Shown piece after piece: positions 24,587-34,730 of a stretch of DNA of 64,000 nucleotides (the first letter of the stretch is position 1; every line of letters begins with the position of its first letter). The notes beneath the pieces are model-generated. The model ran no database searches and had not been told where the DNA came from. It saw only the letters and a list, made by a program, of their open reading frames with translations. Where the stretch lies: NCBI GenBank assembly GCA_017557425.1, contig JAFYYU010000001.1:1-64000 (forward strand), in the 5' to 3' direction. The translations under genes were made by a program, and so were the position numbers. Source of the DNA: Muribaculaceae bacterium (GTDB lineage Bacteria; Bacteroidota; Bacteroidia; Bacteroidales; Muribaculaceae).

Positions 24587-27500
24587 ATGAAAAAAATCCT
24601 AACAACACTACTACTGGCGTTGGTGGCGATAGCTGTCAACGCGTTTGAGCAAGGCGACTTTGAGTACTATATCTTGACTGACTCGACTGTACGTCTGGAA
24701 GGCTTCAAGAGCAGCTACACGGGCTCGCCCACAACGCTGACGATTCCAGGCTATACCTTCAATGCCAGTACACAGAAGTACTATCGGGTGACTCACATCG
24801 GCACAAGTGCCTTCTACAACAAGACCACCTTGACCCAAGTTGAGATTCGGCCTGGCGTGGAAACCATTTTGTCTTATGCCTTCAATAAATGCACATCGCT
24901 GAAAACGGTATATCTGCCCAGCAGCATCAAGAGCATCGGTGATTATGTTTTCTACCAAGATCCCATCACCGTCATCAACTGCGCTGCCGAGACAATGCCC
25001 ACCATCAGCTCTAACGCATTCTATCAGATGGGCACAGTGAGCGGCTCACGCTACTGGAACTGCGCCACCCCCGACGGCAAAACAGCCGCCGATGCGGTAA
25101 CCCTGATTTGCAACAACTTCAATCGCGGGTGGACCCACACGGCAGCCGACTTCCACAACCATGTGATAGGCAAAAGCAATGAGGGCACGCTGTGTGATGT
25201 GTACATGAACGTTGTCACGCCCGTCAAGGCCTCCAACCCCTCTGCATATTATGGCAAGGTCAAATTGTTGGGCGCCACCCCTCGCAGCAGCAACACCAGC
25301 AAGACGCTGAAATTAGGCTACAACGAGTCTTTCTCTATGAACGCTGACTACTACTACGTCACTGCTATCGACAAGTCGTTCCGCTATCGTGCCACCGACC
25401 TCAAGGTTTTGGACTTAAGTCAGACGAGCAAGATCGAGGAGATTGAAGACAATGCTCTGAATGGCTGCACGGCGCTGACCACAGCCAATATTACCGCCAC
25501 CAAAGTCGGCAACTATGCCTTCTATAACTGCACGAGCTTGAACTCGGTGACGCTGAGCGAGCGTGTGCAGACATTGGGCACATTAAGTTTTGCCAACACC
25601 GCGGTGTCCACTGTCAACATCCCCGCATCGTTATCGACTTACGGCAACGGTGCCTTTGCCATGTGCCCCAACTTGACGGACTTTTCTGTTTCATCCTCTA
25701 ACAACTACTTCTCCACTTCCTCTTTTCAATATGTCACAGCATTGTATAACAAGGATAGTAGTAACCGCACGCTCCTGCAGTTCCCGGCTGGCGCATCTTA
25801 CGTTGGCTTCGTTAGCGGCTTGAAACTAAAGGCGATCAATCCTTATGCGTTTGCGGGTGTACAGAGGGCGATCGAGATTCCTTATGGTGTGACCAGCATC
25901 GGTGCCTACGCATTCTATAATGCCAAATGCTCTTATATTCTGATTCCTAGTTCGGTAACGTCATTCCATAGCACGACATTCAGTGCGATGAAAACCAACC
26001 ATCTGTATTTCAACAAGACGAGCATTCCATCAACCCTCACTTACAGTTACTCGTTCAGCAGCGTGACAAACACCTCGGGAGGAACGTCCATTCAGTTGAG
26101 CGTACCCTACGGGTGCGCCAACAAATACGCTACCACCTCGCCCTGGTCTTCCACATTTACGACCATCAACGAGAAGGCCTACGACGCCCTTTTATACAAC
26201 AGCAATGGAGAGAGCCTAGGCATCTTTGTCACTATGACCAGCACCAGCAGTTATACCGACCCGAAGGTGTCATCCACCGCCACTTATAGTGGTCAATGCA
26301 AGATTGTCAAGGGCACTATGGGCACCAAGACCGGCTATCTCAACCTCCCCGTTTATTGGTCAGAAAGAAATACCGACAAGGTATATCTGATCACCGAGGT
26401 AGAGCGCGAGGTGTTCCGTGACCAGACGGGTATCACCAAGGTACAGGGCGGTACGGGTATCAAGAAAATCGGAGCCCTATCGTTCGCTGGCCTGACGGGC
26501 TGTACCCAGGGCTTTGACATCCCTTATCCTGTGGAATTTGGCGACTCGTCCCTGTTCAACTGCTGGACGCCGACCATCACCCTGGGCGACCGCTTGGAGC
26601 GCATCGGCAATGATGCCTTCCGCCAGAGTGCGGTTCGTCAAGTCATCATGCCACCCAGTGTGACCTCTATCGGCTCGCGCATCGTAGCAGGTGTCCACCA
26701 GCTTGACTCTATCAAGCTCTCGCCTAACATCACCGAGATTCCCAACTGTGGATTGGGCTGGTGTAGTGCCCGCTGGATCGTTATCCCCTATGGTGTGAAG
26801 AAAATCGGTAGCCAAGCCTTCTTCAGCGATGAATATGGCGCTGGCTTGGATGAGCCCGTGCGTGAGAATGTTGTAGTCATCCCCAGTTCGGTGACCACAA
26901 TTGCTTCTGACGCGTTTGCACTGGCCCGCCACCTCGATGCCATCTTCCTGAATGTAAACTACGGTGTGTTTACCTCGACAAAGAGCGACTGGCTACGCCG
27001 CCTTGCCCCGTCGGCCACAAACGATTATGACTGGAGCGGCCACAAACTGTATGTGCCCGCAGGGCAACTGGAGCAGTACCGCAACGACTCGGGCATCAAG
27101 CAGTGCTGGAGCCGAGGCGATATCCAGTGCGGCGCATTCGACTTCACGACAGGTAATGACTTCTGGAGCACGATGTACCGCATGACGGTGGTCGATGCCA
27201 CCAACAAGAAGGCCAAGTACGTCTATAACTGGGGCACCGGCAGCACGTCCATCACCGTGGCCAACACCAAGACCGACCACAACAGCGGCATCACCTACAC
27301 CATGGTGGAGATTGGCGACAGCTGCTGGGTGAACCGACCCGCCGTGACCACAGTTTCCTTCCCGAGCACGAGCAACATCACCAAAATTGCCCCCTACGCC
27401 TTCAAGGACTGCACAGGCCTGACCGGAGAGATCTCGGTACCCGCTACCGTGAGCGAAATCGGCCAGTACTCTTTCTGGAACTGTAACAAATTGACCAGTT

Positions 27501-28960
27501 TGTTCCTGAACCGCACCAGCACGACGACCATCGCCGATTATGCCTGGAACAGTTATGACGACTACACCTATGATCGCATCAAGCTATACATGCCGCTAAG
27601 CCAGTACTGGAACTTGTATGGACAGACTAAAGACTGGCTGCCCACCGGATTCACCTATAACTACCTGTTGCCTTACATCAAGCCCACTACCGAGTGGTCG
27701 GCCATTTCGGTACCCAGCGAGGATGCCGTCGGTCTTCCCGCCTCTGGCGATTTCTATATCGCTACTTCCTATAATGCAACCACTCAGGCGATCGGCAAGG
27801 AGAAGTTGGAGAACAACATGGGCATCAAGGGATTTGAGGGTATGCTGTTTAGGGGTACTGTCGGAACCGTGTATCGCTTCAGGCAAACCTCCGAGATCAA
27901 TAGCAGCGCTCCCTATAATGTAGCTTACTATAGCCCGTCAGTCAACTATCTGGAAGGTGCCCATCCCACTTCTTATACTTCCAATACTCAGACAGTGAGA
28001 GACAATTCCACTTACGACAATTATTATTTCGTCCCCGCTGACAATAACTTCACCAAGATTACCTCAACTAAGGCCATGTATGCCGGCGAGGCCTATCTGC
28101 AACTGACAGATGCAGTGACAGGTGGAGCTACGACGGTATATAGCGAAAGCACCAACGTCTACGACCTCTGGATCGCCGGTGTACAAGTGTCGGACCGCAA
28201 CTGCTACGACTTGACGGTTATCGACGGCGTGAGTGGAACTCTTGTATACTATTCTCCGTCAAGCAACATCCTTACAGTGAAAGATGGCACTATTGAACCT
28301 TCGTCCGACGCCCCGGGTATCCGCAGCTCAATACCTGGCCTGAAGATCAATTTCATAGGTACCAGCAGCATTAAGTCTAAGGGCTCATACCCTGCTGTAT
28401 CGATTGAATCCTATGCCACCATGTACGGTACAGGAACGGCTACTTTCTTGAGTACCGCCAATATCGGATTACGCGTGAGCAACAGTAATACGACACTGAC
28501 CATCAAAGACGGTGTTCAGTTGAGTGCGAGCGGACAGACCTATGGTGTACGTGGAACAAGCAGTGGCAAGATCTATATTACCGGTGAGAATACTAAGCTC
28601 ACTGCCTTGGGCATGACGGCAAGCTACTCGGCCTGTGTAACCACACTGGGCACCGGACTGGCCATCACTGAGCCTGCGGGTGCGAAGTTCAATTCGTCGG
28701 GAACCGTGGTATCATCCACTGGTAGCACCATTGCGGGCACTAATGTAGTCATCAGCAAGCAGACCGCAACAGTTACGCGTGGCGATGTGAATGGCGACGG
28801 CAGCGTGAACATCAGTGACGTGACTACACTGATCGACTACCTGCTCAGCGGCAACGCTTCAGGCATCAATTTGAGCGCAGCCGACTGCAACCAGGATAAC
28901 GCTGTGAACATCAGCGATGTGACTGGCCTCATCGACTACCTGTTGAGCGGACACTGGTAA
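24587..28960 (+). CDS. Giant BspA-type leucine-rich repeat protein with dockerin-like pair
   Basis: 1457 residues. Signal peptide (about 1-19), then many LRR_5-type repeats (about 60-1030) with the pattern I-G-x-Y/S-A-F-x-x-C-x-x-L-x-x-V-x-L-P-x-S/V-x-x-I (for example IGTSAFYNKTTLTQVEI and IGAYAFYNAKC), interrupted by non-LRR stretches. The last 400 residues hold a beta-rich domain. The end is a dockerin duplicate (GDVNGDGSVNISDVTTLIDY and NQDNAVNISDVTGLIDYLLS) ending SGHW. BspA-like proteins bind host or matrix proteins at the cell surface; that is family knowledge. Followed by a strong hairpin. Confidence 0.88.
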   Translation: MKKILTTLLLALVAIAVNAFEQGDFEYYILTDSTVRLEGFKSSYTGSPTTLTIPGYTFNASTQKYYRVTHIGTSAFYNKTTLTQVEIRPGVETILSYAFNKCTSLKTVYLPSSIKSIGDYVFYQDPITVINCAAETMPTISSNAFYQMGTVSGSRYWNCATPDGKTAADAVTLICNNFNRGWTHTAADFHNHVIGKSNEGTLCDVYMNVVTPVKASNPSAYYGKVKLLGATPRSSNTSKTLKLGYNESFSMNADYYYVTAIDKSFRYRATDLKVLDLSQTSKIEEIEDNALNGCTALTTANITATKVGNYAFYNCTSLNSVTLSERVQTLGTLSFANTAVSTVNIPASLSTYGNGAFAMCPNLTDFSVSSSNNYFSTSSFQYVTALYNKDSSNRTLLQFPAGASYVGFVSGLKLKAINPYAFAGVQRAIEIPYGVTSIGAYAFYNAKCSYILIPSSVTSFHSTTFSAMKTNHLYFNKTSIPSTLTYSYSFSSVTNTSGGTSIQLSVPYGCANKYATTSPWSSTFTTINEKAYDALLYNSNGESLGIFVTMTSTSSYTDPKVSSTATYSGQCKIVKGTMGTKTGYLNLPVYWSERNTDKVYLITEVEREVFRDQTGITKVQGGTGIKKIGALSFAGLTGCTQGFDIPYPVEFGDSSLFNCWTPTITLGDRLERIGNDAFRQSAVRQVIMPPSVTSIGSRIVAGVHQLDSIKLSPNITEIPNCGLGWCSARWIVIPYGVKKIGSQAFFSDEYGAGLDEPVRENVVVIPSSVTTIASDAFALARHLDAIFLNVNYGVFTSTKSDWLRRLAPSATNDYDWSGHKLYVPAGQLEQYRNDSGIKQCWSRGDIQCGAFDFTTGNDFWSTMYRMTVVDATNKKAKYVYNWGTGSTSITVANTKTDHNSGITYTMVEIGDSCWVNRPAVTTVSFPSTSNITKIAPYAFKDCTGLTGEISVPATVSEIGQYSFWNCNKLTSLFLNRTSTTTIADYAWNSYDDYTYDRIKLYMPLSQYWNLYGQTKDWLPTGFTYNYLLPYIKPTTEWSAISVPSEDAVGLPASGDFYIATSYNATTQAIGKEKLENNMGIKGFEGMLFRGTVGTVYRFRQTSEINSSAPYNVAYYSPSVNYLEGAHPTSYTSNTQTVRDNSTYDNYYFVPADNNFTKITSTKAMYAGEAYLQLTDAVTGGATTVYSESTNVYDLWIAGVQVSDRNCYDLTVIDGVSGTLVYYSPSSNILTVKDGTIEPSSDAPGIRSSIPGLKINFIGTSSIKSKGSYPAVSIESYATMYGTGTATFLSTANIGLRVSNSNTTLTIKDGVQLSASGQTYGVRGTSSGKIYITGENTKLTALGMTASYSACVTTLGTGLAITEPAGAKFNSSGTVVSSTGSTIAGTNVVISKQTATVTRGDVNGDGSVNISDVTTLIDYLLSGNASGINLSAADCNQDNAVNISDVTGLIDYLLSGHW

Positions 28961-28970
28961 TGCTCGCTGA

Positions 28971-29005
28971 TTAGAGTTTAGGCATCAGCCTTTAACTTTT
29001 AACTG
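28971..29005 (+). repeat. TTAG heptamer repeat, 5 units
   Basis: Units ttagagt, ttaggca, tcagcct (degenerate), ttaactt, ttaactg. Lies between the LRR stop and the terminator hairpin. Confidence 0.6.
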
Positions 29006-29050
29006 ATAAGACAACACCTGCGGGGAAAAGCCCTGCAGGTGTTGTCTTAT
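29006..29050 (+). terminator. Terminator hairpin of the LRR-dockerin gene
   Basis: 16-bp perfect stem (29006-29021 with 29035-29050), prolonged by GGG/CCC towards a small loop. The T-rich stretch TTATAGCATTTTATAT follows, not a clean T-run. Confidence 0.7.
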
Positions 29051-29109
29051 AGCATTTTATATAGAAACTTCGGATAATTTTGGGGGCGCTTCGGAAAAAC
29101 TCAAATAGA

Positions 29110-29141
29110 TTTGGAATTTCACTCAACTTGCACTATCTTTG
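29110..29141 (+). promoter_or_regulatory. Promoter of the gene at 29145
   Basis: TTTG (29110-29113), 20-bp spacer, TATCTTTG (29134-29141): perfect consensus. The ATGs lie 4 and 7 nt after the box. Confidence 0.8.
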
Positions 29142-29144
29142 CAG

Positions 29145-29447
29145 ATGATGAAACATTTAAAATTTATCTTAACCAATGGCGGGCATTTGCGGTTGGGGGA
29201 GGTGACCCTGCACCGCGAACTGCTCTTGCCGCACGAGTTGTGCACAGGAGGCGGGTTCTATGAGTACGACTATGCGAGTAATGTCTTGATTCTATCGGGC
29301 AAGTCGTTTGATTATGGAGCGCCCCGTTGGGACCGTATTGGCGTGCTCCAAGTACCCGAGGCTTACCGTGGCGTGCCCATTGTCTATCGTGACCAGTGGG
29401 ACGAGGAGATGAGCATTACCGACACTTTCACCATCAAGTACTATTAA
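29145..29447 (+). CDS. Small conserved-looking protein of unknown function
   Basis: 100 residues from the ATG at 29145 (MMKHLKFILTN); the ATG at 29148 fits better with the promoter geometry and a leaderless message. An in-frame TTG at 29139 is within the -7 box and rejected. No signal peptide, no membrane helix; the wording (GGFYEYDYASNVLILSGKSFDYG, WDRIGVL) suggests a small beta-rich cytosolic protein. It ends 6 bp before the dehydrogenase gene and shares its promoter. Confidence 0.65.
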   Translation: MMKHLKFILTNGGHLRLGEVTLHRELLLPHELCTGGGFYEYDYASNVLILSGKSFDYGAPRWDRIGVLQVPEAYRGVPIVYRDQWDEEMSITDTFTIKYY

Positions 29448-29453
29448 CCTGCT

Positions 29454-32408
29454 ATGAAACGGTTCTTGAACGAAATTAAAGGTCTGCTGCCCGAGGAGAG
29501 GATTTACACCGACGAGTTGAGGACATTGGCATGGGGCACCGACGCCAGTTTTTACCGGTTGACGCCCCAAGTCGTCATCCGCGCCAAGGACGAGAACGAG
29601 GTGTCGCAGATTGTCAAAACGGCCAACCGCTATGGGCTGCCGTTCACTTTTCGCGCTGCTGGCACATCATTGTCAGGCCAGAGCGTGAGTGACAGCATTC
29701 TCATCGTGGCTGGCAAGAACTGGGAAGACTACAGCATTGCCCCTGATGGCGAGAGTATCACCCTGCAGCCCGGTATCGTGGGCGCCAGGGTCAACCAAAT
29801 CTTGAAACCGCTGGGCCGCGTGTTCCCGCCCGACCCGGCCAGCATCGGCTCGGCCATGGTGGGCGGCATCGTCGCCAACAACGCGTCGGGCATGAATTGC
29901 GGCACCCACGCCAACAGCGACCGCATGCTGCTGTCGGTTCGCCTGGTGCTGCCCGACGGCACTATCCTTGACACTGGCAACGAGAAGAGCCGTGAGGCCT
30001 TCAAGCAGTCACATCCCGACTTCATTGCACGCATTGAGTCGCTGCGTGACCGCATCCGCGCCAATCAGCCGCTGGCCGACCGCATCCGCAAGAAATACAG
30101 CATCAAGAACGTGACAGGCCTGAATCTGAGGCCTTTTGTCGCCTACGACGACCCGTTTGACATCATCGCCCACAGCGTGGTAGGCAGCGAGGGCACGTTG
30201 GCATTCATCAGCCAGGTGACGATGCGCACACTGCATGACTATCCCTGCAAGGCCTCGGCAATGCTCTACTTCTTCACGATGAAGGAGAGCTGTGAGGCCG
30301 TTGTGGCCCTCAAGCAACTGAAATCAAGCGATGACGACATCGCCATGAGCGAGGAGAACCTGATGGTCAAGAGCGCCGAGATGCTCGACTACCTCTCGCT
30401 GGCTTCGGTCAATGATCCCGTCTATCTGCAATATAAGCAGGATGTAGATGCTGGAAAAATCGAGGGCGTGAAACCCGGCGATTACCACAACCTGACCGCC
30501 ATCCTCACCGAGACCAAGGCCGTCACTCCCGAAGACCTGCAACGGCGTATCGATGCCATCACGCAGTGCCTGTCGCCATTCAAGACCTATATACCTGTCA
30601 AGTTTACCGATGACCCTGCCGTCTATGGCAAGTATTGGGCCATCCGCTCGGGCATTTTCCCCAGCGTGGGCGGCGCCCGCCCTGTGGGCACGTCGTGCCT
30701 CATCGAAGATGTCGCCTTTGCCGTCGAGGACCTGCCCGAGGCAACCGTCAAACTGCAGAAACTCATTGCCGACCACGGCTACAAGGATGCCTGCATCTAC
30801 GGCCACGCCTTTGAGGGCAATTACCACTTCATCATCAACCAGATCTTCAGCGACGAGAGCGAGGTGCAGCGCTATGCCGCGATGATGCGCGACGTGGCGC
30901 GCCTCGTGGTCGAGGAATACGACGGCTCGCTCAAGGCCGAGCACGGCACGGGCCGCAACATGGCGCCGTTTGTCAAATATGAATGGGGCGAGGAGGCTTT
31001 TGCAGCCATGCGCGAGTTGAAGGAGATTTTTGACCCGAACTACCTGCTCAACCCCGGTGTCATTTTCAATGACGACCCCGAGTGCTTCATCAAGCACTTC
31101 AAGCCCCTTCCCGAACTCAAAATGAAGGGTCTGAAGACGGATTTTAAGCCAGCCGGTGACCGACACGACACTTCCCTCGAAACCGTTGAAGGGGTTCTCA
31201 AGGCCAACAAATGCATCGAGTGCGGCTTCTGCGAGGTGAACTGCCTCACCTGCGGGCTGACGCTCTCGTCGCGCCAACGCATCGTCATCCAGCGCGAGAT
31301 CTCCCACCTGCGTGAGACGGGAAGCGACCCCGATCGTCTTTCGACACTTGTCAAGCAATATCATTATCAAGGCGACCAGACGTGTGCCGGCGACGGCTTG
31401 TGCGCTACCTCGTGCCCCATGGGCATCAATGTTGCAGACTTGACCCACCTGGTGCGCCAGGAAGCGTTGCCGCAGGGCAGCATGGGTTACAAGACGGGCG
31501 ACTGGGCGGCACGGCATTTCGCGGGTATCAAGAGCGGACTGCGTCTCGTGCTTGACACGGCGCGACTGGGACACAACGTACTGGGTTCAGGTGCCATGAA
31601 GGGAATTGCCGGAGCCATGCACAAGGCGGGAATGCCCCTGTGGACTCCTGCGATGCCGGGAAAAGCACATCAGCCCAAAGCGGGCAAGGTGGGCGAGAGC
31701 GACCTAAAGGTGGTCTATTTCCCCTCGTGCATCAACCAGACGATGGGCTTGTCAAAGGGCTCGCCCGTGAAAAACACCCTTGTTGATGAGATGGTGCAGC
31801 TGTGCCGCAAGGCAGGCTATGAGGTCATCTTCCCCGAAGGGCTGGAAAAGATGTGCTGCGGCACCATCTGGGAGTCGAAGGGTATGCTTGACATCGCCGA
31901 CCGCAAGACCGCCGAACTCGACGAGGCGCTGTGGCAGGCCAGCGAGCAGGGCAAGTACCCCGTGATGTGCGACCAGAGCCCCTGCCTGCACCGCATGCGC
32001 AAGTGCATCAGCCGCATGAAGTTGTATGAGCCCGTGGAATTCATCTGGGAATACCTGCGCGAGCGATTGGAATTCTCCCCCATCGATCGCCACATCGCCC
32101 TGCATTTTACCTGCTCGACGCGCGAAATGGGCCTGGTGGACAAAATGACCAGTCTAGCACGCCTGTGCAGCAACAACGTCTTCCTGCCCGAGGGCGTTGG
32201 CTGCTGCGGCTTTGCCGGTGACCGCGGCTGGACGCATCCCGAAGTCAACCGCTGGGCATTGCGTAAACTGCGCAAGCAGCTGGAAGAAAACCGCATCGAG
32301 ATGGGTTACAGCAACAGCCGCACCTGCGAGGTGGGTCTGGAAACCAACGGCGGCATCCCCTACCAGAGCATCATCTATCTGGTCAACGAAGTCACCAAGC
32401 CCCGCTAA
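29454..32408 (+). CDS. FAD-linked oxidoreductase fused to Fe-S and CCG domains (GlcD/YdiJ type)
   Basis: 984 residues. Order: FAD-binding type 4 domain (about 35-215; FTFRAAGTSLSGQS is the flavin motif), FAD-oxidase C-terminal domain (about 255-530), 4Fe-4S domain (CIECGFCEVNCLTCG near 586 and CAGDGLCATSCPMG near 643), and two CCG domains (SCINQ near 757 with MCCGTIW near 800; HFTCSTREMG with GVGCCGFAG near 915). This combines what GlcD and GlcF do separately and is the plan of large D-lactate or D-2-hydroxyacid dehydrogenases such as YdiJ. It would pass electrons to the quinone pool. The substrate is not visible. Convergent to the DUF6056 gene. Confidence 0.9.
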   Translation: MKRFLNEIKGLLPEERIYTDELRTLAWGTDASFYRLTPQVVIRAKDENEVSQIVKTANRYGLPFTFRAAGTSLSGQSVSDSILIVAGKNWEDYSIAPDGESITLQPGIVGARVNQILKPLGRVFPPDPASIGSAMVGGIVANNASGMNCGTHANSDRMLLSVRLVLPDGTILDTGNEKSREAFKQSHPDFIARIESLRDRIRANQPLADRIRKKYSIKNVTGLNLRPFVAYDDPFDIIAHSVVGSEGTLAFISQVTMRTLHDYPCKASAMLYFFTMKESCEAVVALKQLKSSDDDIAMSEENLMVKSAEMLDYLSLASVNDPVYLQYKQDVDAGKIEGVKPGDYHNLTAILTETKAVTPEDLQRRIDAITQCLSPFKTYIPVKFTDDPAVYGKYWAIRSGIFPSVGGARPVGTSCLIEDVAFAVEDLPEATVKLQKLIADHGYKDACIYGHAFEGNYHFIINQIFSDESEVQRYAAMMRDVARLVVEEYDGSLKAEHGTGRNMAPFVKYEWGEEAFAAMRELKEIFDPNYLLNPGVIFNDDPECFIKHFKPLPELKMKGLKTDFKPAGDRHDTSLETVEGVLKANKCIECGFCEVNCLTCGLTLSSRQRIVIQREISHLRETGSDPDRLSTLVKQYHYQGDQTCAGDGLCATSCPMGINVADLTHLVRQEALPQGSMGYKTGDWAARHFAGIKSGLRLVLDTARLGHNVLGSGAMKGIAGAMHKAGMPLWTPAMPGKAHQPKAGKVGESDLKVVYFPSCINQTMGLSKGSPVKNTLVDEMVQLCRKAGYEVIFPEGLEKMCCGTIWESKGMLDIADRKTAELDEALWQASEQGKYPVMCDQSPCLHRMRKCISRMKLYEPVEFIWEYLRERLEFSPIDRHIALHFTCSTREMGLVDKMTSLARLCSNNVFLPEGVGCCGFAGDRGWTHPEVNRWALRKLRKQLEENRIEMGYSNSRTCEVGLETNGGIPYQSIIYLVNEVTKPR

Positions 32409-32435
32409 CCTGGAATAGCGTTTTCCAAAAAGCAA

Positions 32436-34115
32436 TTACTGGATTTCGAAGGAAAATTCTTTGGGATCTGGAGGGAGGTTCATGGGGAAAACCACCTTGT
32501 GGTCGTCCGCACCCAAAGAAGCGCTTATCAGGTAGCACTTGCCTTGATATTCAATGGGATAGAATCCCCGTGGCTCATAATCGATGTTGATGCCGTAATC
32601 CTTGCGGCGTTGGGCCTCCTCGGGGTCGAGGGTATCATCGGAATGAGCATAATACCGGGCAGTCTGGAACGTGCATGGCAGAGATTTGCCCTTAAGCAAA
32701 ACCGCGATGTAATCCTGATCGGCAAAGGTGTAAACAGCGGCCGCAACGTCAGGTTTATCGAACTTGACGGATAATTCCTGTGCACCGTCGAGCAAGCGTC
32801 CCTCGTGGAAGCGCACATAGACCGAGTCGCTGACGAACTGTACGTTATCCTTGCCATAATAGGCCCTGTAGATGACCTCGTGGGCAAAGTAATTGGTGGA
32901 CGTGTAATTCATCAGTTTGATGAAACGGCTATAGCCGTCAAACTGGCATTCCCGCAGGATGGCCTGACCCGGCGACTCAGAAATCTCACGCTCCACCTGC
33001 TCGTTATAAGCCTTATATTGGCTTAACACCCTGATGCCACGGGCATAAGTGAACACGCTTAACCCAAGGGCGATGAGAACCGCTGCCAGACGCAATTGCC
33101 GCCACCGCCCGGAAAGCAGAGCATCGGCTGCCATAATCACGATGATCGCAGCAACGGTCACAAGCGGTGCATAGGCACGCTCGTGGTTCAATCCCAATGC
33201 AAACATCACCGCTGCCAGACATAACAAGACGTAAGTCCACAAAGAGCGCATCACAATCCGTCCCCGACGCATCACCAGCAGGCAAATGCCGACGATTAAT
33301 GCCAGCACAGGTAGATAAAAGCGCCACATCTTTTCCATGAAGATGTACCATCGGCTCGACAACAAGTCGTCAGGGCTGAGGTTGAGCGCGATATCGGTTG
33401 TCGCGCGGTTCCATGCTCCAGGCGACAGCACAATGAGCATGATGCCCAGGGCATAACCCATCATCGTGACCACCGTCCGTCGGTCGAACAAACGATGGTT
33501 AAAGGCATAAAACAGCATGAGCCCGCCCAAGAAACCCAGCGAAGTAGCCTCGTTGAAACCTCCAGCCACAAAACCGAACAACAGCCACAACAATGCCTTG
33601 CCCCACCCCAGCGGTTTGCCCTGAGCGCGTTTCAGCGCATACACCAACGCTAGTGACAAGGTAATGGCCCACATGTAGTTGGCACTGCCTGCCATCCACA
33701 GCATCGTCTCTCCAGGGACGGGATAACAAGTGCCCACGATAGCCAGAAATGCCGATAAGGCCAGCAGAGAACGTCTGCCCGTGGCCAACAGGCTCACCAG
33801 ATGGGCCAGCAGGACGAACACCAACGCATTGCAAACGTTGAAGGCCGTTTTGCCCAGCAGGCCGGCAAACAATTCAGGCACCAACTCGGCCAGACGGCCG
33901 TTGGTGCCTGTGTAATGGGTCAAATGAGATTGCAGCAGGTCGGCAAATGAACGCACTGGCGTCCACACGCCCTCGATGAGCGTGAATGCCAAATCATCCT
34001 CCTTGAAGGTGGTGAGTGCATTCATCACCAGCATCACGGCAAACGCCACAACGAGCAGCCCCCAATAGGCCACGTCGTGCCAGCGTCCGCTACGCGATGC
34101 TTTCAAGTCCCACAA
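32436..34115 (-). CDS. DUF6056-like polytopic membrane protein
   Basis: 559 residues with about 10-11 hydrophobic helices in the first 370 residues, then a soluble C-terminal domain of about 190 residues. The first loop has FKEDDLAF, which recalls the acidic D/E-D pair of GT-C-type glycosyltransferases and the DUF6056 family. If so, it would add sugars from lipid-linked donors on the outer side of the inner membrane, but this is inference. Starts 5 bp after the frr stop codon and so depends on the frr promoter. Confidence 0.7.
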   Translation of the reverse strand: MWDLKASRSGRWHDVAYWGLLVVAFAVMLVMNALTTFKEDDLAFTLIEGVWTPVRSFADLLQSHLTHYTGTNGRLAELVPELFAGLLGKTAFNVCNALVFVLLAHLVSLLATGRRSLLALSAFLAIVGTCYPVPGETMLWMAGSANYMWAITLSLALVYALKRAQGKPLGWGKALLWLLFGFVAGGFNEATSLGFLGGLMLFYAFNHRLFDRRTVVTMMGYALGIMLIVLSPGAWNRATTDIALNLSPDDLLSSRWYIFMEKMWRFYLPVLALIVGICLLVMRRGRIVMRSLWTYVLLCLAAVMFALGLNHERAYAPLVTVAAIIVIMAADALLSGRWRQLRLAAVLIALGLSVFTYARGIRVLSQYKAYNEQVEREISESPGQAILRECQFDGYSRFIKLMNYTSTNYFAHEVIYRAYYGKDNVQFVSDSVYVRFHEGRLLDGAQELSVKFDKPDVAAAVYTFADQDYIAVLLKGKSLPCTFQTARYYAHSDDTLDPEEAQRRKDYGINIDYEPRGFYPIEYQGKCYLISASLGADDHKVVFPMNLPPDPKEFSFEIQ

Positions 34116-34120
34116 AGCGA

Positions 34121-34681
34121 TTATACGGTAAGAATCTCTTTCTCCTTGGCGGCAAAGATCTCGTCAATCTTCTTCATGAACTTGTCATGAAGTTTCTGCA
34201 CCTTGTCCTCGCCGTCCTTTGAGATATCCTCGCTCATGCCTTCCTTGACGGCCTTCTTCAAGCCCTCGATGGCCTCACGGCGGGCATTACGGATGCTCAC
34301 GCGGGCCTTTTCGCTTTCGGCCTTGGAGTCCTTGACGAGCAGTTTGCGGCGCTCCTCGGTCAGGGGCGGGATGTTGAGGCGGATTACCTCACCGTTGTTG
34401 ACGGGCATGATACCCACGTTGCTGTCGATAATGGCCTTCTCGATGGTTCCGATCATGTTGCGCTCCCAGGGCATGATGGCAATGGTGCGCTGGTCGGGGG
34501 TACTCACGTTGGCCACGTTGTCGATGGGCACGGGGCTGCCATAGTAGTTCACACGGATGCCGTCCAGGATCTTCACGTTGGCCTTGCCGGCACGGATGTG
34601 TGCCAGGGTGTCATCGAGGAAATCCACGGCTTCCTGCATCTTTTTCTCGGCTGCGTCGAGATAGAATTTCACGTCTTTCAT
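34121..34681 (-). CDS. frr: Ribosome recycling factor
   Basis: 186 residues, the usual length. Typical RRF wording: DFLDDTLAHIRAGKANVKILDGIRVNYYG, PVPIDNVANVSTPDQRTIAIMPWERN, IRLNIPPLTEERRKLLVKD, RVSIRNARREAIEGLKK. It splits the post-termination ribosome with EF-G. It has its own promoter behind the glycosyltransferase gene, and the DUF6056 gene follows at once, which puts a housekeeping gene in front of an accessory membrane protein. Confidence 0.97.
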   Translation of the reverse strand: MKDVKFYLDAAEKKMQEAVDFLDDTLAHIRAGKANVKILDGIRVNYYGSPVPIDNVANVSTPDQRTIAIMPWERNMIGTIEKAIIDSNVGIMPVNNGEVIRLNIPPLTEERRKLLVKDSKAESEKARVSIRNARREAIEGLKKAVKEGMSEDISKDGEDKVQKLHDKFMKKIDEIFAAKEKEILTV

Positions 34682-34730
34682 TGTCTTGTGTTTTATTGTT
34701 TTTGATGTTGATTTGTTGTTTTATTGGTCA

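Noticed and set aside
30324-31574. 416-codon minus-strand open frame
   Set aside because: Shadow of the FAD/Fe-S dehydrogenase gene, whose cysteine motifs prove the plus-strand frame.
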